Assembly: GCA_965153455.1 (NCBI GenBank)
Contig: OZ234499.1
Coordinates: 18,224,271 to 18,288,270, forward strand
Reading direction: 5' to 3'
From: Sphagnum compactum
Lineage: Eukaryota; Bryophyta; Sphagnopsida; Sphagnales
Length of the DNA: 64,000 bases
This document shows positions 46,820 to 60,894 of this stretch, piece after piece. The notes under the pieces were generated by a model, which saw nothing but the letters and a program-made list of their open reading frames with translations, had not been told where the DNA came from and did no database searches. The translations under genes were made by a program, and so were the position numbers. Numbering within the stretch: the stretch's first letter is position 1; each line of letters starts with the position of its first letter.

Positions 46820-47165
46820 AAGGTGTCTGCCTAGGTTGTCTTCAGGTAGCTTTGTAGGTGAGCCTTATTTAGCCCCCTTTGTAGGTTTTTGATAACCCTT
46901 AGGTAACCCTTTGCCTTATTTGGCCCTCTTTGTAGGCTTTTTGACAATCCTTAGGTAACCTTCTAGGTAGGCCATATTTAACTTCTTAGGTAGGCTTTTG
47001 ATAATCCCTAGGTAACTCTTTAGGAATTTGATAATCTTTAGGTGTCTCCTTAGATGTTAGTCCTTATGTAGTTCCCTAAGTAATTTTTAGGTATCCCTTA
47101 ACTAAGGAAATCTTTAACTAATCCATTAAGTAAGTTTGTGTAATCCCCTAAATCCATGTTAGGTA
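46820..47165 (+). repeat. tandem array, GTAGGCTTTTGATAATCCTTAGG units
   Basis: Six to eight copies of about 45-60 bp built on TTTGTAGGCTTTTTGA, TAATCC(C/T)TAGGTAAC and CTTTAGG/CCTTATTTGGCC. Together with the array at 46595 this makes a repeat-rich subterminal zone, as seen inside the ends of some DNA transposons. Confidence 0.75.
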
Positions 47166-47394
47166 TCCCATAACATAAAGTGGCCTTTAAGTACAAGTAG
47201 ACACAAGCAAAACACCGCAAACATGAAAAAACTCAATTTACCTTGTGGTGAGGAGGAAATATGAGTTTTCTCCTTTGCTATATTCCTTTGGTACTATCGC
47301 ATCCTACATATCGATTGTTGTCAAGGGAACCCAAGGTTGTCCTACAAAATTTTCCTATCTTTGTGGATAAGATAATTGTCCCCTTATAAATGGC

Positions 47395-47690
47395 TTTTGA
47401 TTATTGTGTCTAGGGGTAAACCCTCATGGTGGAGACATTCCCAAACTAAAGGGATCAAAAGCTACAACCCCAAAATTCTTTTTTTTAATGCGCCCCACTT
47501 GTGGGCTTTACACTTGAAATAACACACATTGAGGCACATTATCACCAACCTAAACATACATGATCAGAAAGGCATAGGAGGGTAGCCTGATTCCTACATC
47601 TATTTTGTGAAGGTGGGAGGGACGTTACAGCATAGGCATAATGTTGTTCTCACTAGTAAGGAGTGGGCATGAGATCTTTCCTCTTTTCTA
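47395..47690. repeat. dispersed repeat family A, rearranged copy
   Basis: GGGTAAACCCTCATGG, GGAGACATTCCCAAAC and CACTTGTGGGCTTTAC match the family in forward order. CCTAAACATACATGATCAG with AAAGGCATAGGAGGG, and AAGGAGTGGGCATGAGATC, match its left part rearranged. This indicates an old insertion inside the giant element. Confidence 0.5.
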
Positions 47691-48209
47691 GAGGTTCATT
47701 GTCCATTCACATTGAGGGCCAAGAGGATTGAATTATGGATTAATTTTTTCTATTTGACCTCTTGGTGTAGGGGTTTGAAATGATGAAAGTAAATTATTTT
47801 TTTAAATGTCATTGACATACAAAGGATTGATAAAATAAAATGGAGTCAGTTTAACTTTGCATTGAACCATTTACACAAAAGGGGAAAAAAATAATTGTGT
47901 AGATGATGCATCATATGAGATCAACCTTTAGACTAAATAATATTGTTCAAATGGTAATCCTCAAATTTTGGGAGACTCTTTCATAATCTAAACATTAAAC
48001 ATTTTTCAAATTTTGATGAAATTTAATTACCTTCAAAATGTGAGTAAATGGATATGGTTTCTATTAATTTAATAATATCTCCTACTCTTCCCCTTTTTAC
48101 TTCCTTTCTTTAGGTTTTGAATAGTTTATCATTATCTATCTATGTAAAACTAAAACCTAAACTCCTAATGGTGAAATTATAATGATGAACATTGTAAAGT
48201 TTAACCTAA

Positions 48210-48720
48210 AAACCCTAAGCCTCAGGCCTTGACAACAATGTCCAAATTGCTTGAATGTTAAACTTTATATTTTAGAACAAAGCCCAATGTAGACCTTAGC
48301 CATAACTAACAATGTCCCAATTGCTTCAAAATTTGATAGTACCTTCCGAGTAACATTTGAGGTAATGTTCAAAAATTAGAGTCTTTTGCATGAATCCTTT
48401 CAACCCTAAACATTATATCCCAGCATAAAAAACTTTAAATTCTAGCCCATGTAACAAACAATGCCCAAATTATTTCAAACTTCACAAGTACCTTCACCTT
48501 CGAGTGAAGGCTAAAAATTTGGCCCTTTTCAATGAATCCTTCCAACCTTTATCTAATGTCTTGTAACAAAAAATCTTAAACCCTAGCTCATAACAAACAA
48601 TGTCCCCGTTGCCTCAAACTTTGTGACTACCTATGGCATATTGTTATTTCAACTTTAACAAACAAAGTTCAAAACACCTCAAACCTTGCAAATATTTTCA
48701 ACTATGACGTATAAAGTAAT
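48210..48720 (+). repeat. degenerate tandem array, unit about 100-145 bp
   Basis: The block CCCTAGC(C)CATAACAAACAA, then TGTCCCAATTGCTTCAAA, CTTTG and GTACCTTC recurs near 48230, 48300, 48445, 48575 and 48650. It is AT-rich and has no open frame. Confidence 0.65.
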
Positions 48721-51700
48721 AGTGGTAGGTTGTGTATCAAAGGTCACATATAATTTGTCCATTAGAACTAATGACATTCCAATACAATTAATTAAAACAA
48801 CATTTATCAATTTGTGAATTGTTGTAACAAGTAAGAGTACATTACATTAATTTGTACAATGAATGGAAGTCCATGAAAATCATGTAATAACAACCAGTAA
48901 TTCCATTAATGTAATAATTTTATAAATTTTTAAGTTAACACAACTTAGTAATAACTAATCATTTTTTCAAGAATGTAGTACTAGTTAACTAATATAATAA
49001 TATTTGGAATTTGAGCAAATGTTGTAAAAAATGGTAATTCCAATAATGTAATAACACCTAACAATTGTCGATGTCCTAACATGATAATGGATGGCAATTG
49101 CAGGATTAATGTAATAATAAGTGATAATTGCAATAATGTACCAATACATCTAACAATTTAACTAATGATTGTTTATTTCATAATCAATATGTGTTCATAA
49201 GTTTGCTTCTTTGTCTTTTAAAACGATCAAAACTAGTGGCCTTTTCAAGGAAACATAGGCAATTAGAAATTATTATGAAATTTTGAAATTGTAATCTTTT
49301 AAATAGTTTACAATCATGATTTTCACTAGGAAATTTATTAAAAAAACATGCAAGAATAAAATATCCTCTTATTTCACAATGACACTTTTTACCCTATCTT
49401 TTATAAATTTTCAAACATTCAAAGGGTTAAAGCATGGTTAGGTGATTCACATTCAATGACATTTGAAGAGTCCACATCTTACATTAGCTATAATTTCTGC
49501 ATTTAAAATAATTATCAAACTATAAATTGTATCACTATCCTTTATGCTTTTGGTCACAAATATTAATAGACATCGTAAAAATATCCCTAAATTTGTAACT
49601 GGTCAAGAGAAATGTTTTAAAAAGATTTCAATATGATTTATGGAAAGTCAATTGTAAAAAATGACAAAAATCGTGATTCAAGTTAAATATTTAAATATGA
49701 AAAAATATATATGGGAAAAATTTCAATGCATTTTACAATTAAATTATTCATTCTATGGTATTTTATTTTTTAATTTTGATATTGATATTAGGACGAATAT
49801 TTTTTGAGTCCACATTTTTCATTTTTTGTGTATGACAAACATAAACTTGTCATCATTTCAAAAGTCCACAACATTGTGTCTAATCTAAATTTCTTAAAAC
49901 TCATCCATAAATTTAATAGGATTTTCAGTAAATTCTATTACAACATGGATAATGAAAAATTGAAATTTTAATGTTTGATATGATTTTACATTTTAAATTC
50001 ATCTATAATCCCAAAAATTACAAATGTGACAATCCAAATTGTCCGTTTAATTGTATTTTCACCCCAAAACTAGACTCACCAATTCAAAAAATTCTCAACC
50101 CAAGACTCTATTATTTTTTAAACATTCAAAATAAAGAAAAATAAAGATGCAAGAACAAAACGAAACAATGTATAAACTTTGATTTTATAATTCTTTCAAC
50201 TTACAACCCCATGATGGCTTTATATTTCTTAAACATTCAAGTTGAAACACCAAAAACAAATATGACCATAACTCTAGTGTTACTTGAAAAATGCTCAAAC
50301 TTCAAGACCAAAGAAGTAAAAGACAAATCAAAACATGATGGCCTCCAACTAGTTCTACAATTTTTAAAACACTCAAATTTTATTGAATACCAAAATAGAC
50401 ATTGATTCACAAAGCTTTCAACTAGGCCTTAATTTTATTGTTCCTTAAACATTCAAAACTTAAAGAGCATAAGCAAAAAAAATGTTGATCAAATCAAGAC
50501 ATTGCAAAAAGTTGAAAACCAATAAAAAGATTCAAAGCATAAATTAGTACTCTAATATTGACCATAAAATCACATGACTTCAACAAAGAAATTATAGCAC
50601 ATGAACAAAACACAAAAAGGAGCACATCAATCACTTGTGTGAAACTTTGGAAAATCTAAAATTGTTTCTTTTTTTGATTTCACCCATAATTCATCACTAA
50701 AGAACTTTCCTTTTTGTTGTGGGTTTCCTAAGAACACCACCTCTTAAACTGAAAACACACACTTCCAACATCACAATTAGTTAAGTTGGTTAGCAATGTT
50801 GTTGCGTGATGGATAGTAGAAAATAAACCACCACTTGAAACAACAATCAATTCAACAAAATACTAGAATAAATGTAAAATTACTTCTCTTTTTAACTTTG
50901 TAATTGTCTACATTAGAAGTCTTATGCATTCTACAATCTTTGACAATAGAATTAATCTTCCTCAAATCAACCAAAATCCACAATCAATTTCTCAATGTTT
51001 TCTTCAAGCAAAGAGTCTTTGAAATCCAAATATTCTTTGATTGATTTGACCCTTGAACTAATTGTGCACCGTGATATGGGATGTTTTTAGTCAATTTTTC
51101 ATGATTAAAACTAGCTTCTCCAAACTTTCAATGCTAGGATGACAATGCCTCAATCCTTTGATAATCTCAACCATATTGAAAATCCTTCAAGTTTCAATTT
51201 GTGAACTCACAATGCCCATAATTTGTAATGCAAAAAAACCAAACTTTGGGAATTGGTGTTCATGTTTTGCCCACTAATTCAAAGGAATGAAATCTACACT
51301 TGGCACAAGAATTTGTCTATAAAGCAACAACTTTGTCCTAAACATGCCATGACAACTTCCTTTAGGCTTTGTTGAAGTTAAATAACCAAAGACACCTAGT
51401 TCAAGCAAAACAACATCCAAAGGTTCAACAGTAAAAAAGGTTCATGTCAATTTGTTGTAGATAATTAACAATAGTGGCATCAAAATCTCATAATCTTATT
51501 TTGCCACAATTTAAATTGCCATTTCAAGGATTAGAGATAGTCCCAAATGAATTGAAGATTTTTGAAAACAAATGTCCAACATAAGGACCAACATGTTATG
51601 TGCACTATAAGGTTGCAATGATATGCAAGCTAGAAATGGCTTCAACACATTTATCATTTTAGGTTTCATAAGTTGCCAAGATGATGCAATTCAAAATCAA

Positions 51701-54700
51701 AGTTCCCAACGAAAAGCAAAAATCATCAAATTGTTAGACTATTATCTAAATCAATCATAAAAATTCAATTCAATTAATGGAAACATCAACATTAAATTCA
51801 CAAACATTAACTCACATACCTACATATGAATGGTCATTGTAAAATTGATGTTTTCAATCAACAACACATGGCAATTGGGTGGTAGCAATTCCATCAAAAG
51901 CAACATATACCTTCAAAACTGGTTTAAGATGGATTATGTGAACATTGGAATAAACATTTCATTGACTTATTCTATTGGGTGAAAACATGGTAAATTAGAC
52001 CAAAAAGAACATCTACCTAAAATCCCATTTAAAATTATGATAGTTTTTTCCATAAACACAAGAATGTAGATTGGAAAAAAATTTATGTTTCATTTTGAAA
52101 ACATTTATGCCTCATTGAGTTTGTGGTGAATTGAATATAAAATTTGAAAATTTTTAGTATAATAAAAGTAAGTAACAAACATGTTTGAAATTGAATAGCA
52201 AATATTTCTTTCAAACCTAATTTTATCATACAAATTGGATATATTAATTGATAAAATTTGTTTTTATAACCAATTTGATCACAGTTGGTTCAAATGTGCT
52301 TTCGACTTTAAAAATTATGGATTTTGAAAATGGGGCTTTTAACAAACATTGTTCATATCTATGTGATAGAAAGCATGAATGTGTAATATATGATATGAAA
52401 TCCATTTGTAGTCAAAACATATTTGTATCTAACATGTAATGTTAAACTTGGTATCCAAAATACAAATTAAAAAGTTATAAACCAACACATGGCATGTGTC
52501 ATGTGCAATCCCTATGAAAGGACTTTTACCTTGTCGCCTTTGGCTCTTTTTACCGTGTTTCAACTTTTCATCTAATAATATTTAAAGTTCAATATATTAA
52601 AACCTACTTGATGGCTACTTTTCATTTATGCTGCAAGGAATATGAACGGTTTAATTTTCCATGCTTAGACCCTACCACACCCTCAAGTTTGCAAACTAAG
52701 AATTTAATTTTGCAATGCAAATGTTTATATCGAATAACACAAATTATTGGCATCTTTAAATTCTAAGGTCTCTTTCAAAAGAATGACTTTGGAGGCAAAT
52801 CTAAATCTTCACAAATGTTTTTAGCTTCTAAGGGCAAATAGATGCATTTTTGCAAGGTCCTACCCATTCTTGCCTTTCCTTTTTGCTTTCTTTGTCGATG
52901 TAATTGTTTTCTATAGTGATGTCTATGCATCTTTTATTGACACCTCCTTTAAGGGACCACAAACTTTTAGATCAAAATAGCATATTGACAACACTTGGGC
53001 ATAATATGCTCATAACAATTGCTAGCATATGGTTATGACAACATCAGTGAAATGTATGACACAATATTTGTTAAGGCATTTGTAAAAGTGTTCAAGTTGG
53101 CACCTTCATCAACCTTGACGCAGGTTATTACCTTGTCACACCAATCAAAGCACAGAAAATTTTGCCAAAATAAAAAATAAAAAGGGAATATTTTATAGAA
53201 AGGGAGTTTTACTCCATACAGACTAGTAGGAAAGGGTATACTGCTTTTTCATTGTTCTGAAAAGAATACCCAAGTTAACTTCAGAAAGTTCAAGGGCTTC
53301 TACATATGTGTAATTACATTTTGAAGAGTTAGAATTCAACTGCTCACTTGTAGATATTTGAGACTTGTATTTGATTAGTTCAGAGCGTCTCCACGCAAAC
53401 ATCCTATTTGGGCCTCTACTGGCATTCACCACATCCAATTTAGAATGTCAATTATTTCCTCATCCTCACTTGTAAACATGCAAAATTGAACAGTGTTTCA
53501 ATTAGTCACCACCTGGGTCAATATTTATGATTAGCCGATCAAAAGCAGTCCCATTATTTTTGTCCATTTAAATTACTGCATCCTATGCTGTGCAAATTTA
53601 GAGGCCAAAACTTTGGAGTTTTACAGTGTTTAATGACAGAACTTCATCTAAATTACAGGCCATTTTACTACTAAAGCTTGAGATGCCGCAATGAAATTTG
53701 AAAGGCTCTTCACAGTGGCGTGAAGAGGGCGGCAGCAAATATCCTCCTTACATTTACTAGAATTATCTGAACTTAATCCTCACTCGTGGGTGGTGAAAAT
53801 CCACACAAATCTTCAACATCAAGTGGGATGGAAGCCAGAATGCGACCATTCTTCATCTACTTTATTACACTCTGGTCATGATTGGAACTACTTTTCACGT
53901 TAAGCTGGTCTTGAACTGTGATCAATTGCAAGAGCCATAAATGTTATACAGCTCAATATGATTGCACTACATCCCCAAATGAGATCTGACATTGACGATT
54001 TACTCCACAATATCTAGTCTAATGGAAACTTGACATCTGGAGCTGTAATTAACCTTTGCCAAATTAACAATCTAAGGAAGGTCATGGACATGGGCAGCTT
54101 GTGCTTGATGCTAGCATCTACTCACCTGGATGTACATGATCGAAGGATCAGATGTTTTCTATACACTTGACTTTGAGCTAGCTTTCATAGACTTGTAGGA
54201 AAGAGGAATCCATCAAAACAAATGTAGTGTTCTTTGACCCCATGTTGAGACTGGGTATACATATTATGAATTAAATTTCATCCAATGATTCTTTTCTTTG
54301 AAGAAATGGCCTGAAAGTCTGTGGATGAACTTGAGTACAAGCTTCAAGGATCTAGGCTAATAGAAATCCAATTATTCCCATCTACAACCTGGAGCTGTCA
54401 ATCCGCAAAACAGCTAGGACTCAGGAATCATGTACAAGTCCACTACAATTTTTTAATCTCCCCTTGATTACCTCGCATCAATCAGTGTGTCCCCAGCACT
54501 GTTGAGTATGTGACCCTGATAAATAACATTCTCACATCCAAGTTTAGTTGAATTTACTTTTGGCCAACCCCACCAATAAAACTAAAATTGCCAATGCAAA
54601 TAAGTGGGACACTACTAATATCAACCCACCTCGACCAATCAAGCTATCCAGCCAATCAACAGCAGGTGTTAAGCTCTGAAGTGACTTTAACCAGCTTTCA

Positions 54701-54859
54701 GAGCATCTTTTGCAAAAATGCAGGACCAAACCGAAAATTTGCTGAGATAAATCAGGGTGTTTTGACTTTTCTTTATTCAATTAATTTCTTTTGCAGGGCT
54801 ACATACTGAGCACCGGTGGAGCTGCTCTCATGTTAAACCCTTAAGCTTAAAATCAGATA
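48721..54859. other. AT-rich interior of the giant element, no gene seen
   Basis: More than 6 kb with no frame above 78 codons. Loose short repeats occur: TAATGTAATAA words at 48890-49150, and ATTTTTTAAACATTCAAA words at about 50110, 50220, 50360 and 50440. A wholly eroded transposon could lie here undetected. Confidence 0.45.
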
Positions 54860-55522
54860 CAGTAAAACCCTTTTTATAATCACACCCATTTTAGTCACAT
54901 TCTTCTTTGCCACACATTTTTTTAAACCATCTGTTTTGGTAAGAAACATCATTTTTTTGGTCACTATCACACTTGTTAATAGCAAAAATCATTTGCAAAG
55001 CTTCCTTAGTAAATGTGATTATAATGGAGAAGTTTAAAGCAAATATTAGGGTTTTATAAATTGTAGTTCCCTTGGCAATATTGATGTTGATTTGTGTTCA
55101 AGTTGTGCAAATTAACAACAATGAATCTAGTTCAAGTGAAAAAAAAGAGACAACAACTTTTTATTGTAAACAAGCAAAACATATGCAAGCTTGCCAAAAA
55201 AGCAGAACATTTTAATTAGAAAATCTAGTTGACAAGATACACAAGGAGCTCAAATTCAATGTAGATTGTCACATTAAAATAGTTAAAAATCATAATGATG
55301 TATAATAGAAGTTAGAATAACCAATCTCGAAAATTTAAACAATTAGCACCTTTATTCTAACATTAAAAGACTATTTTACCAAAAAAAAAAAAACCTATAA
55401 TCACAACCTTGAAGAGTTTGTATGGTGTGACTATACGCGTTTGAATCACAATTCGTTAGTGTCACAAACAAAAAAAAGGAAAAAGTGGTCACCAAGGGTG
55501 TGATTATAGAGGGAGTTTACTG
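54860..55522. mobile_element. non-autonomous Tc1/mariner (pogo-like) element
   Basis: Ends are CAGTAAAACCCTTTTTATAA followed by TCACACCC at 54860, and GGGTGTGATTATAGAGGGAG followed by TTTACTG at 55522. This is a terminal inverted repeat of about 28 bp beginning CAGT and containing the TATAA typical of pogo/mariner termini. A TA precedes the left end (54858-54859); the right flank is TC, probably a mutated TA. The 663-bp interior has no open frame, so it would have depended on a transposase from elsewhere. Confidence 0.7.
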
Positions 55523-58500
55523 TCGACCATCGTGAAACTAAAAGAGCATCCCCAGTGGTGCGAGCAGCATATGACCCTCCACCTTAAAATGGGATGAACA
55601 ACATTGAAAACAAGGTGGTTTGGCTCAGCAAAATGGTTTTGGCCTAGCACTTTTGCACAGTCTTTTGGAAAAAGGCCCAGAACAGCTGTGTACCTATTGG
55701 AGAAGATTGTAATAAATATGATCTGACTGCTGCTCCCTGTTTATGATTGGCCAATCATAATGATTGGTGCAGGTGGTTTGCTACTAGGTGGGGTTGCAAA
55801 AAAGCAAATAACTGAACTTGGATGTGAGAAATATAGGCACATATTGAGCGCTGCTGGGGAATGGGGATTCTCTAAGTTACAGATGGTTTACTTATGTCAC
55901 AAAAATTAGCCGTGAATACCTACATCATTGAATCCTCGTAGCTAGTCTAATCTAGCAAACAAGTCTCAAGATCAAACAGCTTGCATAGGTAGTACTAACG
56001 CTGGTTGACGTAATCTGTCGACAATTCACTAATTCCAAGAAGCACTCTTATACTGATAATTAAGTTGACTGCACAAAAAGAAACTCTTTTTCTTTCTTTA
56101 CCATATTATCCACCACCTGTTTCAATGCAATTGTAATCTATTTTTGGTGCCCCCCCAACATAGTCTTGGTAATAGACAATGTCAATACTCCATTTGGTAG
56201 ATTACATGCAGCAGAAGGCCGACATGATCATAAGCTGCTGCCTGAGCTGTTCATCGTTTTTGTAAATTCCAAGAGCAGCGTGACTTGGATAGATGGGCAG
56301 GTAGCTGCTATTATTGTCAAAGTTGTAGTTGAAACAAAAGGCACCTAAGTACCCAAGTCAGAGCTGGTGATGAAGATCGAGATGCAGCTTACGACCTGTT
56401 GGCTTGGCGGCTTGCAAAGCCACAGTACGTACATCCCAGTCGCGCGCGAGATCACAGTTCGTCAAAGCCAGTTGATGGGTTGCTACGGTCAAAGCCAAGG
56501 ACAGTTCCAGTTGTCCACTAATTTTACCATGTAAACTTCTCTTTCCAACTCCAGCTGGTCATTGGCATTAAAGTACTATGGAACTTATATGTCAATAGCC
56601 CATTCCACCTAGGAATTCGCTGAGCCCCATATGGCAAGGCTCCATTCTGTCAGGGCAATGGGTTCAACCAAGCCTCTTCAAAAGTGTAACCAGTTTTCCC
56701 CACCATTAATTCACATCACTACAGTACTATTCCCCACCACGAGACTACCCATTCCCACCTAGGTAAAACCAAAGAAAGTACCTGAATAAGACACCATAAT
56801 CAAGACCTCTTCATGGTTCTAGAATCTGAATCTCCAGGTAAGTATCTACAGAATACTATCTAATTTGTTTTTTTAAAAAGTGGAAACTTGGTGTCTCTAA
56901 CTTGGGAGCTAGCAATGAAGTTCCAACTTATTGGATTCTTGAGTGCTTTGGAAACCCAGTTGAGTATGGGAGCGTTCAGAAGACCTTGTTCAGGGAACAT
57001 AAGTTAGGAGGTCCTTTTGTTCTAACACCTTGGACATGCAAAAAGGTCAGTTAACTTACTGAGCCATATGAGCTGCTACTGGGTGGTCTGTAAATGTATA
57101 CTATAGGTACATTGTTTTCTCCACACCAATCGATTTGGGTGTGAAAATGAATTTTCAAAATATTTAAACCCATTGGATATCCAATAAATTGCATTCAGGC
57201 CATATCTGTTTGATTTACATTGCAACTGTTCCACTATTCAGTTATCAGTTGTATCCTCTTTTGTGCAAGTTATAGTCTAAAACACCAAAAAGGAACAGGG
57301 TTGGTCCCAATCTGGGCTCTGCAAAAAATTTCATATTCCCAGAACTGACTCCAAAGGTGGGTTTTGGCTCCAGATTGAGGAACGAGAACCAAAATCTCTT
57401 GTTCTAAACCATAAACCTGGTAGTCATAGGGCTCTTCAAGCGGGTTAGTGGCTGACTTCCCTGGAAATGATATAAATTGGAGACAATTTTCCATTTTGCA
57501 TCGGTCATAGGATCATGATTAGAGTTCTCAAAGGGTGCTGCTGAAAGATTACACATACTACTCTAGAAAATACTGACCCCGAATTCCAATGCCCATTGTT
57601 GGATTGTACCTCGACAATTATGGGTTCAACTTACAGCACTACGAGCTGATAATATATCATAGTACTTTTCTTTTGAAAAGCACACCCCCTAATATGCGGA
57701 ACTATGGATTTGGGTCCAAAATTTGACTACAAAGGCATTATTTTGGTCAAGAGTCTCAGAATAGCATTTATAAGTACAATTATTAACACACCTTGTTGAA
57801 ATTACAAGAGGAGCTCAATGTTCAAAGCATTGATTTTCTTTCTTAATTCCGCTAAGTCCTTAATGTGACACATCATTGTTTAAAACAAGTTCATGACATG
57901 GCAACATTGAATCTATGTTGTATAAATTAATTGAGACATTGCTGTTGATTGATTTCTTGAGGAATGGAGCCAGCATTGAAACTAAAAGTGTCAGAATTTG
58001 AAGAACACTGCTCAAAACCAAAGCTAAGGGTTTGAGCACATTAAAAACCAGGCACACCTTAGAATCAAAATATGACATTCTTGTCAAAACCGAAAGGTCG
58101 GGTCCCAATGTTAATGGGTGAAGCACATTAGAACAATGGTTCTCTTGATGTAGTCACATTGTTTTGTTTTCTTGGGTGGTTTTTTGAAAAGCTTAAATCA
58201 TGTTCAAACTAAAATAATTTATAATGTGTTTGCATATTGTCATTGAGCATAATTGAAGCAAAAGAATAGAAAAATAAAAATAAAAATTCTATTTATATTG
58301 TGATGGGTTGAATATATTTGTAACAATGTACTAAAAATGCAAATATATTGCAAAATATATTAAAATGGTTTAATTTTAATAAAACAATTTATGTTTTTTT
58401 AATCATGTGATCTATATGATTGAAGCATGTTTGTGAAACATTTGAAAAGTTTGATATTTTTATGTCACATATTAAAAAATTCATGGTGTTGACCATAAAT

Positions 58501-59234
58501 ATATCATAAATTAAAATTTTGAAAAAAAATCATTTTCAAATAAAAGGTAATAAATACTGTGAAATGAGTATATGCATAAAATTCATTTCAAATATTTATT
58601 TGGATGATTAATGAAACCAAATAGTAGTATAGTTTGAAATGAAAAATGGGCTCATGATAATTGTGTACACCATAAATACACCTATGGTCCTTATTCACAT
58701 TACAATATATTTTTTCAAATTCTATTAAATAACATAAATTTGGTGACGATCAAAACTATAAGGCCTAAAGATCAAATTTTTAATTCAAAATTAAACACAT
58801 CACATTTTGGGAGTAGTCAATTGTACCTTGAACAATAAACTGGACTAAACAATGTGAAAAAAAGGGTTATCATAGTGCAATTTCACTATAATACATCAAA
58901 TTTTTACTCTAAAACAAATGATATTTTTATTACCCAAGTGTATAGATTTAAAGGACAATTATATTAATGCAAAAGACGTCAAGGTGCATGCATGATAAAG
59001 TAGTTAAAAGAAATGTCTACCTAAAATGTAATGAGAAACCATCATATTTCCAACATAAACATAAGAACTATGTTTTGTTTAGTTAAATACTATAATAAAA
59101 TAGCTAATAAAATCATTTGAAATTTATTATTAAAACAATAACATTTTGTTTCAAAACTACTTTTACATCAGAATATTGATAGATAATTTATGATCATAAC
59201 ATGCAAAACTTGAAATAAAAATTAATAATTCAAA
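55523..59234. other. interior of the giant element, no gene seen
   Basis: Frames up to 88 codons (57860-58126, minus) are unrecognised. 58200-59230 is extremely AT-rich. Confidence 0.4.
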
Positions 59235-59340
59235 CCCCCCCCCCCCCATCAATTCAAAAATATAATTAATGTCTTACTTTCATCTACTTGAAACGTTTAT
59301 GAAAAGCTGAACCAAAATAATTATATATATATATATATAT
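59235..59340. repeat. C13 homopolymer and (TA)n microsatellite
   Basis: A run of 13 C at 59235-59247 inside AT-rich DNA, and about nine TA dinucleotides at 59321-59340. The C-run is also a likely sequencing-error site. Confidence 0.85.
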
Positions 59341-60064
59341 AAAGTAAACTTATATAAATTTTTAAAATACAGTTATTCAATATTATAATGAAAAAAAAAA
59401 TCCTATTGATCATTGAATAAAATGATATTTTTACTTTCAATATATCAAAAACTATTTATGATTATTTGTCATTTTTTTTAGCAAAGAGTGATAATTTGTT
59501 TACTTTATCATGACTCCACCATGCAACTAAATGATAATAAACAATAAGATTATGACTGTCAAATTAATGAAATGAATGTTTATCTTGTGGGTATTTCCTG
59601 CATAATCAGTTCTAATTAGGTGACTATTTAAACCTTATTAAACCTCGTCTACTTAGGCCTTTTTTACACTAACCAAGGACCATGACCATGAAAATATTGA
59701 AAGCCCTCAAAACACATCCAAAGGCCATCCCTTGCGAATTTAGCATTCATTTGTGTGAGCCCTAGTTGTGATGTGTAATGTAAAGTGATAAATGTTTTTG
59801 TTGAGGAACCTTAACATGATAATATATTGTGACTAATATTAATTAATTGTGGAAACCCCAAAATTTTATTTATTTATTTATTAAATGATGGACATCTTTG
59901 ATTTGCCCATCACACTGAAAAAAATAAAGCTTTGGATAGTCCCAAAACAAATATGTTGTAATCTCTTAGTTTGGGTTGAATATAAAGGTATAAGTTTTCA
60001 AGAGTAGAACTTTGGGCAAAGAATTTGGGAAAAAGTGAAGAACTATTGGGAATATGTTGGGGAA
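59341..60064. other. AT-rich interior, no gene seen
   Basis: AT-rich DNA with a TTTATTTATTTATTTATTAA microsatellite near 59863. No gene was recognised. Confidence 0.4.
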
Positions 60065-60122
60065 CGCATTGGGAACTTGATGAAATTTTGATGGGAACTT
60101 TGTGAGAACACAATGGGAACAA
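60065..60122 (-). repeat. GGGAACTTGATG repeat block
   Basis: GGGAACTTGATG, TTTTGATGGGAAC and ACAATGGGAACAAC are the reverse complement of the ATCAAGTTCC minisatellite at 7510-7680, with two to three degenerate units. Confidence 0.5.
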
Positions 60123-60894
60123 CAAAAATCTAACACCCTCATAAATGCATCTTGCCTTACCTCCTTGTCTGCAAGACTTTTTTTTTGCATACTTGTGTTC
60201 TTTGTCATTTTGGGCCTAGGCATTAAAGGGTAAAAGTATGAGCATGTACTATAAGTTAGGCAAAAATAATGACATTTTAGACCAAACATGATTTTTTGAG
60301 CTCATTGTCTAATGGACTTTGTGCTAGGCTCACCTTAAATAAATGGGTTTGGCATGAAGTTGAGGTGGGCCTGGCATGAAGTCTTTTAGATCATGAAACA
60401 CTAGTAAAGTTGGCCGAAGCATGAACACATTTTTTATTTTTCACACTTTCAGAATTGAAAATTTTAAAATTCGACAATGTGAACACATTGTGGGCTCAAC
60501 TGATTTTTCGTTTACCCAATTTTTACAATTTGTTTGAATCTTCAGTAACAAAATCCAGTCAAGAATCAATATCCTCCTTACCTTAGTTCTGAAAACTGTG
60601 AAATAAACTTTATCTGGTCCCTATGGCATCATGCACTTGCAATCAATACATGGTGAGCTAAAGCGAGTCAAGAAGTACATGTGGATTGCCCCTCTTGCAA
60701 TTCAGAGACTCTTGCATCAAGTGCTGAAGAGCTCACAAGGCGTGGGAGACTGCTTTCACCTTCCTCTTCCACCTTGAGACCCCAATGCCCATGAGTCCCC
60801 CAAGAGGGCTCTCAAGCTAGAGCAATGCCTATTCAATAAAAGTTACCTAGTAAAATTAAGGTCAGGAGGTTTAATATAGTATGATCCTTATTGC
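60123..60894. other. interior, no gene seen
   Basis: A minus frame of 107 codons (59966-60289) crosses the preceding repeat and is unrecognised. Nothing else is supported. Confidence 0.4.

Noticed and set aside
47700-54850. LTR retrotransposon inside the giant element
   Set aside because: I looked for paired LTRs, a reverse-transcriptase motif or a zinc knuckle by eye and saw none. The region is too eroded to exclude it.
57270-57494. 74-codon minus frame with protein-like composition
   Set aside because: Isolated, no domain recognised, and no splice sites linking it to other frames.
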